A DNA stretch of 14,296 bases, from the NCBI GenBank assembly GCA_021730855.1, contig JAKFYM010000410.1:1-14296 (forward strand), read 5' to 3'. Source of the stretch: Bdellovibrionales bacterium (GTDB lineage: Bacteria > Bdellovibrionota > UBA1018 > CAIPTA01). Of this stretch, positions 1 through 6,402 are shown piece after piece. The first letter of the stretch is position 1, and each line of letters opens with the position of its first letter. Both the position numbers and the translations under genes were made by a program. Below the pieces are notes generated by a model. It saw only the letters and a program-made list of their open reading frames with translations, was not told the DNA's origin and did not search any database.

Positions 1-284
1 CGAGAAGATTTCTCTCGCTTGGTTGCTTGCTCAGGACGGATTTTTGCGGCGAGCGTGATTTTTTCTTTCTCTCCTCTTGACAGGTGTTTTTGCGGGCGTG
101 GTGGGTTTTCTAGTCTCTTCCTAGGCTTGCGCTGGAGACGCGCGCATTTACTCTATATGAGCAGCAAATCGCAGCAGTCTTTTTTCTTGTCGGAATCTCT
201 TCTCGCGGCTCCTAGAGCGCCTGCTCTTTCGTAAAAATCCTCGCCAAAAACCCATGGTAGCTTCGGAAAAATTTGGAGGTACCC
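1..284. other. Non-coding stretch upstream of the HNH gene
   Basis: I find no gene I can support here. A 71-codon open frame (19-234, +) has no credible ribosome site and its translation is low-complexity Ser/Leu/Phe/Arg. There is a small perfect hairpin, AGAGC-GCCT-GCTCT, at 214-227, followed by a short T-rich run that is too weak to call a terminator. A TTGACA hexamer at 77-82 has no matching -10 box at the usual distance. A sequence resembling a -10 box lies near 152-157 but also lacks a good partner. This may be the upstream flank or leader of the HNH gene, or the tail of an earlier gene lying outside the window. Confidence 0.5.
275..280 (+). promoter_or_regulatory. Shine-Dalgarno site that fixes the HNH start
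   Basis: GGAGGT lies four bases before the ATG at 285. It rules out the TTG at 273, which overlaps it, and the ATG at 254, which is in another frame. The spacing is short but within the workable range. Confidence 0.75.
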
Positions 285-1121
285 ATGGACTTGAGCAAAA
301 AGAAAAACCACGAACTCCTAGAAGAACTAAAAGATCTCACCGGGCAGGAGCGCTTACTAGTCACTCGCGTGCTTCTTTACTTACAGGAAGTAGAAAAAAG
401 AAAACTCTTCTTGGAAGAGGGTTATTCCTCCCTTTTCGCCTTCTGCACGGAGTTCCTTCTCTACACTCCGGCCGAAGCGCAGGTGCGCATCGAAGCCATG
501 CGTCTCGGGAAAGAAATTCCCGAAGTGATCGAAAAGATAAAAGAAGGGAAAGTCTCGCTTTCGAATGCCGCCGAAGCGCAGGGACACTTTCGCCGGGAGG
601 AAAAAAAGAGAGTTGTTCCTAAAGCAGAAAAAGAAGAGGTGCTCGAGAGCCTTTATGACTGCACCACCAGAGAAGCCGAAAAGAAATTAAACGACCGCTA
701 CGATCCCGAAGCCAAGGTGAAGCTTTCTTTCTACGCCAGCCCCGAGCTCCTCGAAAAATTAGAAAAATGCAAAGGCCTCCTGGCGCATCAAAATTATGAG
801 GGAGATCTGGCCAAGCTCATCGAGATCCTCGCAGACAAGGCGCTAAAGGTGGATGATGCGCCGCCTCGTAGCGCGCCCCAAGCGCAGGAAACGCAGGAAA
901 ATCGAACGCGCTATATCCCCAAAGCCACCCAAGACTTTGTGTGGAAGCGAGCCAACCACCAATGCGAATACGAGAAAAACGGCAAACGCTGCACCAGCCG
1001 CCATGCCCTAGAAATCGACCATATTGTCGAATACGCCAAAAGAGGCAGCAACAAACCCGAGAACCTCAGGCTCCTCTGTTCTGCTCACAATAAGTTCCGG
1101 AATTTCCAGCAATCGGGCTAG
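285..1121 (+). CDS. HNH endonuclease with helical N-terminal domain
   Basis: Predicted metal-dependent DNA endonuclease of 278 residues. Residues 1-110 are highly charged and helical (Lys/Glu rich), containing a stretch rich in Ala, Arg and Glu around 62-105. A linker follows at 190-208, and a C-terminal HNH fold at about 209-273. In the HNH part, Cys227 and Cys236 with Cys265 and His268 look like a structural zinc site. Asp245-His246, Asn260 and His268 match the HNH catalytic layout (motif EIDHIVEY, then KPENLRLLCSAHN). The ATG at 285 follows GGAGGT. The gene stands alone, with non-coding DNA on both sides and no methyltransferase or toxin partner in view. Its codons are richer in A (AGA, CTA, AAA, GAA) than those of its neighbours, which may indicate later acquisition. 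HNH nucleases of this layout occur in restriction and mobile-element settings; the actual target cannot be told from sequence. Confidence 0.85.
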   Translation: MDLSKKKNHELLEELKDLTGQERLLVTRVLLYLQEVEKRKLFLEEGYSSLFAFCTEFLLYTPAEAQVRIEAMRLGKEIPEVIEKIKEGKVSLSNAAEAQGHFRREEKKRVVPKAEKEEVLESLYDCTTREAEKKLNDRYDPEAKVKLSFYASPELLEKLEKCKGLLAHQNYEGDLAKLIEILADKALKVDDAPPRSAPQAQETQENRTRYIPKATQDFVWKRANHQCEYEKNGKRCTSRHALEIDHIVEYAKRGSNKPENLRLLCSAHNKFRNFQQSG

Positions 1122-1332
1122 TCGCGAGCGGCACCTGACAGGCCTTACTTATCCGTCCGTTCAGCCCTGTAGCTCGGCGCGAACCGCGCGCTTGGCCAGC
1201 ACTCGTGCCCCGCCGCCAGAAGCGCCTCTCCCACCAGCCCACGAGCAGGCCCACGCCCCGGAGAGCGCTGGCCCTCATCGGACGCCTCGAGGAGAAAGAA
1301 TTGCGATTGAGCTAGGGGATCCCGCTTTTTAT
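1122..1332. other. GC-rich intergenic region with several small inverted repeats
   Basis: There is no supportable gene in these 211 bases, which separate two convergent transcription units (HNH on +, sucD on -). The sequence is more GC-rich than the HNH gene and holds several short inverted repeats. These are GCGCG-AAC-CGCGC around 1176-1188, GGCCAGC at 1194-1200 facing GCTGGCC at 1267-1273, and CTCGTG at 1203-1208 facing CACGAG at 1240-1245. Together they could fold one larger structure of about 80 bases, but the arms are short and may be chance in GC-rich DNA. Open frames crossing this region on either strand extend into the reverse complement of neighbouring genes and look spurious. Confidence 0.5.
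1310..1330 (+). terminator. Possible weak terminator of the HNH transcript
   Basis: AGC, a two-base bulge, then GGG-GAT-CCC and GCT form a small imperfect hairpin followed directly by TTTTT. The orientation would stop plus-strand transcription from the HNH side before it runs antisense into sucD. The stem is short and bulged. In the minus direction no T-run follows, so it would not serve sucD. Confidence 0.3.
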
Positions 1333-2208
1333 TTATTTGCCAATGCGCTTGGCGAGCGTGGATCCCAGATCGGCCGGAGTGCGGCTGATCGTGACTCCGG
1401 CGGCCTCGAGCGCCGCGAACTTCGCCGCGGCCGTGCCTTTTCCGCCCGAGATGATGGCGCCAGCATGGCCCATCCGTCTTCCGGGAGGAGCGGCAGAGCC
1501 CGCAATGAAGGCCACCACGGGCTTCTTCATATTGGCCTTGATCCAGGCGGCGGCATTCTCCTCGGCCGTGCCCCCGATCTCGCCGATCATGATCACGGCT
1601 TCGGTGCCAGGGTCTTTGTTGAAGAGATCGAGCACGTCGATAAAGTTGGTGCCGTTCACGGGATCTCCACCAATGCCCACGCAGGAGCTTTGGCCGATGC
1701 CACGCTGGGTGAGCTGGTACACAGCTTCATACGTGAGAGTTCCGGAGCGCGAGAGCACGCCCACGGAGCCTGGCTTGTGGATATGGCCGGGCATGATCCC
1801 GATTTTGCATTCCCCGGGAGTGATCACGCCGGGGCAGTTCGGGCCCACGAGACGAGTGCGCTTGCCCTTCATATAGTGCTTCACCCTCATCATGTCGTTC
1901 ACGGGGATTCCCTCGGTGATCGCCACGATGAGATCAAGGTCGGCATCCACGCCCTCGGCAATGGCGTCGGCCGCAAAGGCAGGGGGCACGAAAAGCATGG
2001 AGACGGTGGCACCGGTCTTTTCTTTCGCTTCTGCTACGGAATTGAAAATAGGCACGACGTCCATGAACTTAGTGCCGCCCTTGCCGGGGGTCACGCCGGC
2101 CACGATCTTCGATCCGTAAGCCAGGCATTGCTCGGCATGGAAGGAGCCGTGTTTGCCGGTGATTCCTTGAACCAGGATTCTAGTATTTTTATTGATGAGG
2201 ATCGACAT
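1333..2208 (-). CDS. sucD: Succinate-CoA ligase (ADP-forming), alpha subunit
   Basis: Alpha subunit of succinyl-CoA synthetase. With SucC it converts succinyl-CoA to succinate with formation of ATP (or GTP) in the cytosolic TCA cycle. At 291 residues it is the usual length (about 290). The N-terminal Rossmann-type CoA-binding domain begins MSILINKNTRILVQGITGKH. The conserved GPNCPGVITPGECKIGIMPG block is intact. The phosphohistidine lies in MGHAGAI (His248). A slightly unusual GSAAPPGRRMG stands in place of the common G-T-A-P-P-G-K-R-M-G. The ATG at 2208 starts one base after the sucC TGA. A GGGAG ribosome site sits within the end of sucC, so the pair is co-translated and probably made in equal amounts. 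It is the last gene of mdh-sucC-sucD; no terminator is evident beyond it on this strand. Confidence 0.97.
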   Translation of the reverse strand: MSILINKNTRILVQGITGKHGSFHAEQCLAYGSKIVAGVTPGKGGTKFMDVVPIFNSVAEAKEKTGATVSMLFVPPAFAADAIAEGVDADLDLIVAITEGIPVNDMMRVKHYMKGKRTRLVGPNCPGVITPGECKIGIMPGHIHKPGSVGVLSRSGTLTYEAVYQLTQRGIGQSSCVGIGGDPVNGTNFIDVLDLFNKDPGTEAVIMIGEIGGTAEENAAAWIKANMKKPVVAFIAGSAAPPGRRMGHAGAIISGGKGTAAAKFAALEAAGVTISRTPADLGSTLAKRIGK

Positions 2209-2209
2209 C

Positions 2210-3379
2210 TCAGGCTCCCTTTACGGCTTTCACGATTTTTTCCGCGGCGTCTTTGAGGTCGTCGGCCGGAGTGATTTTTAAGCCCGATTGCGCGAGCAGT
2301 TCTTTGCCTTTTTCCACATTCGTGCCCTGGAGGCGCACCACGAGCGGCACCTGCACATGCATCTCCCGAGCCGCGGCGATGATGCCCTCGGCGATGATAT
2401 CGCACTTCATGATGCCGCCGAAGATATTCACCAGGATGCCCTTCACCTTAGGATCGGACAGGATGATCTTAAAAGCAGCCTGCACTTTCTCTTTATTGGC
2501 TCCGCCGCCCACATCAAGGAAGTTGGCGGGAGTGCCGCCGGCCAATTGAATGATATCGAGCGTGGCCATTGCGAGGCCCGCGCCATTCACCATGCAACCG
2601 ATTTCTCCGTCGAGCGAGATATAGGCGAGCTCGAATTTTGCCGCCTCAATCTCCCCTTCGGTCTCTTCGGCTAGATCGCGCAGGGCCGTCACTTCGGGGT
2701 GGCGGAAAAGCGCATTGTCCTCAAAATTGAGTTTCGCATCGAGCGGCAGGAGCTTCTTCTCCTTGGTGATGATCAAAGGATTGATCTCCACCATCGAGCA
2801 GTCGTATTTAAAATAGAAATTATAGAGCTGCTCCGCGATCTTGGCCGCCTGCTTGCGCAAGTCAGGATCGGTGAAGCCATAGGCATCGGCGATCTTGCGC
2901 CCATGGAAGGGCATGAAGCCCAAGGTGGGATCCACTTGGATGGTCTGGATCTTCTCGGGGTGGCTGGCCGACACCTCCTCGATGTCCATCCCGCCCTCGG
3001 TGCTCACGATGAAAGCCACGCAGCTGGTGTCACGATCCAGGATCATCGAAAGATAGAGCTCCTTATCAATATTGGAGCCTTCCTCGATCAGCACCTTGTG
3101 CACCTTTTTGCCTTCGGGACCGGTCTGGTGGGTCACGAGCTGCATGCCCAGGATCTTCGCGGCATTCGTTTTCACGTCGTCGAGGCTTTTGGAAACCTTC
3201 ACGCCCCCGCCCTTGCCGCGGCCTCCCGCGTGGATCTGTGCCTTCACCACCACCACGGGCGTGCCCAGTTCCTTGGCAGCGGCCACGGCCTCGTCCACCG
3301 TAAATGCCACTTTTCCGCGGGGAGTGGGAATGCCTTCTTTACGAAACAACTCTTTGGCTTGGTACTCGTGAATGTTCAC
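2210..3379 (-). CDS. sucC: Succinate-CoA ligase (ADP-forming), beta subunit
   Basis: Beta subunit of succinyl-CoA synthetase, carrying the ATP-grasp nucleotide-binding domain and the second half of the active site. Its 389 residues match the family length (E. coli 388). Signature segments in order are MNIHEYQAKELF at the start, VKAQIHAGGRGKGGGV in the ATP-grasp fold, MVEINPL, NFEDNALFRH for metal binding, GCMVNGAGLAMATLD, and GGIMKCDIIA with VRLQGTNVEKG in the C-terminal ligase domain. Translation starts at GTG (3379), because the N-terminal MNIHEYQAKELF is the family's usual start. GGAG lies seven bases upstream. It follows mdh by 12 bases and precedes sucD by one base in the same operon. 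Whether it prefers ATP or GTP cannot be read from the sequence by eye. Confidence 0.97.
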   Translation of the reverse strand: MNIHEYQAKELFRKEGIPTPRGKVAFTVDEAVAAAKELGTPVVVVKAQIHAGGRGKGGGVKVSKSLDDVKTNAAKILGMQLVTHQTGPEGKKVHKVLIEEGSNIDKELYLSMILDRDTSCVAFIVSTEGGMDIEEVSASHPEKIQTIQVDPTLGFMPFHGRKIADAYGFTDPDLRKQAAKIAEQLYNFYFKYDCSMVEINPLIITKEKKLLPLDAKLNFEDNALFRHPEVTALRDLAEETEGEIEAAKFELAYISLDGEIGCMVNGAGLAMATLDIIQLAGGTPANFLDVGGGANKEKVQAAFKIILSDPKVKGILVNIFGGIMKCDIIAEGIIAAAREMHVQVPLVVRLQGTNVEKGKELLAQSGLKITPADDLKDAAEKIVKAVKGA

Positions 3380-3391
3380 CCTTTGGACTCC

Positions 3392-4327
3392 TTATTTATT
3401 CTTATTGAGAACGTCCACTAGCTCCTGCACGGACTTCGCCGACTTTTGGAACAGGGCTTTTTCTTCGTCATTCATTTCGATCGGCATGATCTGCTCGATA
3501 CCCTTGGTGCCAATCTTCGCGAGCACGCCCACGAAGAGGCCATTCACGCCCAGCTCGCCTTGGAGGAGACAGGCGCAGGGCAGGATGCGTTTTTTGTCCT
3601 TGATGATGGCTTCGGCCATTTGCACGGCCGAGGCCGAGGGCGCGTAGTAGGCCGAGCCCGTCTTGAGCAGGCCCACGATCTCGGCGCCGCCGGTGGCAGT
3701 GCGCTTCACGAGGGCATCGATCTTGTCTTTCGAGAGAAGCTGCGGGAGCGGGATTCCGCCCACGGTCACGTAGCGCGGCATGGGCACCATGGTGTCGCCA
3801 TGGCCGCCGTAGACAAACGCTTGCACGTCTTCCACCGAAACATTCAGCTCCTGAGCGATGAAGGTGCGGAAACGCGCGCCGTCGAGCACGCCGGCCATGC
3901 CGATCACGCGCTCGCGCGGAAAACCCGAGGCTTCCATCGCCACGTGGCACATGGCATCGAGAGGGTTGGAGACGATGATCAAGACGGCCTGCGGAGAATG
4001 TTTGGCGGCGTTCTGCGCGCACTCTCTCACGATCTTTGCGTTGGTGAGCAGGAGGTCATCGCGGCTCATGCCGGGCTTACGCGGCAAACCGGCAGTGATG
4101 ATCACCACATCAGAATTCGCGCTGATGGCATAGTCGGCAGAGCCTTGCACGCGGGCATCGAAGCCTTCCACCGGACCGGACTGGGCAAGGTCCAAAGCTT
4201 TGCCGGCCGCCATATCGCCATTGATGTCCACCAAGGCCACGTCGGCTAATTCTTTGGAAGCGATCCAGTGTGCAGCAGTGCTGCCCACGAATCCGCCCCC
4301 GACTACAGTGATTTTTGCGCGTTTCAT
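3392..4327 (-). CDS. mdh: Malate dehydrogenase, LDH-like type
   Basis: NAD-dependent malate dehydrogenase converting malate to oxaloacetate in the TCA cycle. It has 311 residues, typical of the tetrameric lactate-dehydrogenase-like MDH group rather than the E. coli dimeric type. The Rossmann glycine motif is Gly10-x-Gly12-x-x-Gly15 and Asp34 in ALVDI should hold the NAD ribose. PRKPGMSRDDLL carries Arg83 and Arg89; the Arg at the loop position marks malate rather than lactate specificity. GVLDGARFRTF supplies Asp149 and Arg152, and GGHGDTMV contains catalytic His176. The ATG at 4327 is preceded by AGGAG at seven bases. As first gene of mdh-sucC-sucD it follows a good sigma-70-like promoter at 4371-4399, in a control region shared with the divergent hydrolase gene. 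Confidence 0.96.
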   Translation of the reverse strand: MKRAKITVVGGGFVGSTAAHWIASKELADVALVDINGDMAAGKALDLAQSGPVEGFDARVQGSADYAISANSDVVIITAGLPRKPGMSRDDLLLTNAKIVRECAQNAAKHSPQAVLIIVSNPLDAMCHVAMEASGFPRERVIGMAGVLDGARFRTFIAQELNVSVEDVQAFVYGGHGDTMVPMPRYVTVGGIPLPQLLSKDKIDALVKRTATGGAEIVGLLKTGSAYYAPSASAVQMAEAIIKDKKRILPCACLLQGELGVNGLFVGVLAKIGTKGIEQIMPIEMNDEEKALFQKSAKSVQELVDVLNKNK

Positions 4328-4370
4328 CTCGAATCTCCTGAAGGTGAGGTCTAAAATTTTCTGATTCTTT

Positions 4371-4399
4371 ATCTTATTTCCTTTCAGCTTGGCTCACAA
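4371..4399 (-). promoter_or_regulatory. Probable promoter of mdh-sucCD
   Basis: Read on the minus strand, TTGTGA (-35, 4399-4394) is followed after exactly 17 bases by TAAGAT (-10, 4376-4371). Each box matches four of six consensus positions. The predicted start lies around 4364, leaving a leader of about 35 bases with an AGGAG ribosome site before the mdh ATG. Confidence 0.5.
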
Positions 4400-4400
4400 G

Positions 4401-4421
4401 CGCGGTTTTTTTTGCACCGCG
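4401..4421. repeat. Small inverted repeat in the mdh/hydrolase control region
   Basis: CGCGG and CCGCG arms enclose an 11-base loop containing eight consecutive T. It lies just upstream of the mdh -35 box and before the proposed promoter of the divergent gene, so it could be an operator or simply chance. The stem is only five base pairs. Confidence 0.25.
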
Positions 4422-4453
4422 GTCTTATTCTCACCTGGAAACAGGACAGCGCA

Positions 4454-4484
4454 TTGCGTGAGCGATGGCTTGCGCCATTATGAT
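4454..4484 (+). promoter_or_regulatory. Possible promoter of the metallo-hydrolase gene
   Basis: TATGAT at 4479-4484 matches five of six -10 positions. A TTGCGT at 4454-4459 could be the -35 box, but the 19-base spacing is long. Initiation about seven bases after the -10 box would fall near 4491, only a few bases from the ATG at 4497. This suggests a very short leader or a leaderless message. Confidence 0.35.
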
Positions 4485-4496
4485 AAGACTATATCC

Positions 4497-5342
4497 ATGC
4501 AAATCGGAAACTACAGGCTGCATAGCCTAGAGCTTGGAAGCTTCGGCCTCGATGGAGGCGCGATGTTCGGCATTGTGCCGAAAGTGGTGTGGCAAAAAGA
4601 AAATCCCGCCGATGAACAAAACCGCATCGACATGCGCACCCGCTGCCTGCTACTCCAAGATTCCACAAATAAACGCAACATTCTCGTGGACTGCGGCCTC
4701 GGTGACAAAGACGATGCCCGCTTTAAAGACCGCTATAAAGTGGGCCCCTACGCCCTAGACTTGGAACTTGGGCGCCTCGGCCTAAAACCCGAAGACATCA
4801 CCGATGTGATCGCCACCCACTTTCACTTCGACCATATGGGTGGGCTCACTAAGCTGGATGAAGCTGGAAAACTGGTGCCACGTTTTCCGCGCGCAAAAGT
4901 CTGGGCCCAGAAACGCAATTGGGAGCATGCCTGGAAGCCCAACGAAAAAGACCGCGCCTCCTACCTGCAGGACAATTTTTCGATCTACCAAGGGGATTCG
5001 CAGCTAGAGATCGTGGAAGGAGAGGAAGAAATCCTGCCCGGCATTTCCCTACGTCTCACCGAAGGCCACACCATCGGCATGCAGCATCCCTTTGTCTCCG
5101 ATGGCACGCGCTCGCTGCTCTACTGCGCCGACATCATCCCGATGAGCGCCCACGTGCGGGTGGCCTGGGTCATGGGCTACGACTGCTTCCCGCTCACCAC
5201 CATGCAGGAGAAGAAAAAAATCCTCAGCGAGGCGGCCGAAAAAGAGACGGTGATTTTCTTCGAGCACTGCCCCTATATGCCCGGAGCCCGCGTGGGGTGG
5301 AACGGCAAGGACTTTCAAGTAAAAGAAAAGGTGTTCTTGTGA
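4497..5342 (+). CDS. Metallo-beta-lactamase-fold hydrolase
   Basis: Cytoplasmic zinc hydrolase of 281 residues with the metallo-beta-lactamase fold. The metal site is complete: THFHFDHMGG gives His108, His110, Asp112 and His113. EGHT gives His191, CADIIPMSAH gives Asp212, and the C-terminal FFEHCP gives His257. The N-terminal GSFGLDGGAMFGIVPK segment is typical of a subgroup of MBL proteins that includes lactonase-like enzymes. No signal peptide is seen. The exact substrate is unknown: lactone, ester or thioester hydrolysis are all possible. The ATG at 4497 is chosen because homologues begin with a similar G-N-Y-x-L-H segment. The longer frame upstream has only TTG/GTG starts and unlikely sequence. 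There is no Shine-Dalgarno sequence before the ATG, consistent with a near-leaderless message. It overlaps the next gene by GTGA. Confidence 0.88.
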   Translation: MQIGNYRLHSLELGSFGLDGGAMFGIVPKVVWQKENPADEQNRIDMRTRCLLLQDSTNKRNILVDCGLGDKDDARFKDRYKVGPYALDLELGRLGLKPEDITDVIATHFHFDHMGGLTKLDEAGKLVPRFPRAKVWAQKRNWEHAWKPNEKDRASYLQDNFSIYQGDSQLEIVEGEEEILPGISLRLTEGHTIGMQHPFVSDGTRSLLYCADIIPMSAHVRVAWVMGYDCFPLTTMQEKKKILSEAAEKETVIFFEHCPYMPGARVGWNGKDFQVKEKVFL

Positions 5343-5731
5343 GAGCTGCTGGCAAAATCTGGGTGCTTGGTTTTTTGTTGGTGGGCTGCGTGGGCGGCAC
5401 CTTAAGCAATAAGGACGACCTCGAAATGTACCCATTGCGGGCTGCCACGGAAGCCGAAGGCACCCGCCTCAAGCACTGCCTCGACAATGCCCATAAACTC
5501 CAAGAGCGGCGGATGCGCAAGACCGGGAAATACTACCGACGCACGGTGGACATGCCTTTAGACAGCTTCTGCCAGGGCTTTCTGCTGGCCCAGACCAATA
5601 CCCCCGAGGGCTACGAAATCCTCGCCCAATTTCATGAGGACGAGCAATCGGTGCGCTGGAGCGTGAACGAGAACGGCGAGATCGATGAGCACTTGGATGC
5701 GGGGGATGAGTACGAGGATCTGGAGTTTTAA
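5339..5731 (+). CDS. Small lipoprotein of unknown function
   Basis: A 130-residue predicted lipoprotein that I do not recognise. The GTG start at 5339 overlaps the stop of the preceding hydrolase gene in a GTGA junction, with AAAAGG seven bases upstream. The N-terminus (MRAAGKIWVLGFLLVGC) has a positively charged segment, a short hydrophobic core and an LVGC lipobox with lipidation at Cys17, so the mature protein is expected to be membrane-anchored outside the cytosol. The mature part has a helical Lys/Arg-rich section (about 40-63) and two further cysteines. Then comes a segment resembling the beta part of pilin-like proteins (GYEILAQF, then VRWSVNENGEI), and a very acidic tail (EHLDAGDEYEDLEF). 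The pilin resemblance is only an impression. Co-translation with the hydrolase suggests a shared process, though one is cytosolic and the other exported. Confidence 0.75.
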   Translation: MRAAGKIWVLGFLLVGCVGGTLSNKDDLEMYPLRAATEAEGTRLKHCLDNAHKLQERRMRKTGKYYRRTVDMPLDSFCQGFLLAQTNTPEGYEILAQFHEDEQSVRWSVNENGEIDEHLDAGDEYEDLEF

Positions 5732-5883
5732 GTTGTCTGGCTTTTGGACAATTGCCTAGCCGCTTGTGTTAAGACACCTCACCCTTCCGCAAAAAGTAAG
5801 CTCAGCTGGCACTAAACGTGCCTTATAGAATCTAAGATGCGCCTAAAATTTGACCCTCACCTAGAAAGTGCTAAGCTTTGACC

Positions 5884-6396
5884 ATGAGAAATTCCTTATT
5901 TTCACTCCTCGCCATTCCCCTGCTTGTCTCCTGCGGAGGCGTAAATGTGGACGATCTAGAGAAACAAGAACCTTTTGAGGCCACCTGTGAACGCGAAGTG
6001 CCTGACCTAGGCACCACCACATTTAAGTCCTACTGCGAAGACACCAAGCTGGGCACCCTGATTGCGGCCGGCAAGATCTGCGTGGTCCACAAAAAGCTCG
6101 AAACCATCGTGAACAATGCAGGAACCACTCCCGCGCCGCCTTTTGAGGATTTTGTCATCGATGAGATACCCTCCGGGGCCTCAGTCACCGCTCGTTCCGA
6201 GATCAATGCCGAATTCATTTCTCTTATCGTGGGAGACAAAAATATCGGAAAGTTCCCCTTCACCAAACTCCTGATCTCCGAGGGGGGCGCTGCGAAAGTT
6301 CGCATCGAGTCGTTTTTTGTGAAGAACGTGGAATTGAATGTATGGACGTGCCAGAACACCGTAACCTGCGCGATCAACTGTCCACCTACGTACTAA
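5884..6396 (+). CDS. Cysteine-rich lipoprotein of unknown function
   Basis: A 170-residue predicted lipoprotein with no family I can name. The signal sequence MRNSLFSLLAIPLLVSC ends in an LVSC lipobox with Cys17 as the lipidated residue, followed by Gly-Gly. The mature chain holds seven more cysteines: four in roughly the first half and three in the last 20 residues, so disulfide bonds in the periplasm are plausible. The remainder looks like a single small beta-rich domain. The start ATG at 5884 lacks a clear ribosome site. A TTG at 5878 in the same frame would add two residues and change little. About 150 bases of non-coding sequence separate it from the gene before; a TAGAAT at 5826-5831 resembles a -10 box but lacks a -35 partner. 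It converges on the lytic transglycosylase gene with only six bases between the two stops. Confidence 0.72.
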   Translation: MRNSLFSLLAIPLLVSCGGVNVDDLEKQEPFEATCEREVPDLGTTTFKSYCEDTKLGTLIAAGKICVVHKKLETIVNNAGTTPAPPFEDFVIDEIPSGASVTARSEINAEFISLIVGDKNIGKFPFTKLLISEGGAAKVRIESFFVKNVELNVWTCQNTVTCAINCPPTY

Positions 6397-6402
6397 CCAC
6401 GC

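Noticed and set aside
1..17. CGAGA...TCTCG inverted repeat at the very start of the window
   Set aside because: Five-base arms with no T-run after them and no gene visible before them; not enough for a terminator or operator.
254..622. 122-codon frame beginning at the first ATG before the HNH gene
   Set aside because: It runs in another frame across the HNH start and its translation is basic and low in complexity. The GGAGGT at 275-280 serves the ATG at 285 instead.
285..1121. HNH gene as part of a restriction-modification, CRISPR or other defence island
   Set aside because: No methyltransferase, helicase, Cas protein or other defence partner lies in the window; the neighbours are central metabolism genes.
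1066..1278. 70-codon minus-strand frame in the gap downstream of HNH
   Set aside because: Trp/Arg-rich translation, running into the reverse complement of the HNH gene; no ribosome site or known motif.
1024..2256. Long plus-strand open frame (410 codons) antisense to sucD
   Set aside because: It overlaps the unambiguous sucD gene. Its translation is rich in His, Arg, Gly and Ala, as expected of the reverse complement of a GC-rich gene, with no recognisable motif and no ribosome site.
2699..4249. Two long plus-strand frames (2699-3421 and 3446-4249) antisense to sucC and mdh
   Set aside because: Both lie within well-supported genes on the other strand; the translations have the histidine-rich look of shadows and no signature residues.
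4919..5338. Upstream part of the 270-codon frame that contains the small lipoprotein
   Set aside because: These codons are an out-of-frame reading of the MBL hydrolase. The lipoprotein signal begins at GTG 5339 and everything before it is Arg/His/Pro rich noise.
5734..5755. TTGTCT...GGACAA hairpin after the small lipoprotein gene as a terminator
   Set aside because: Stem of five pairs plus one wobble, AT-rich, and no T-run after it.
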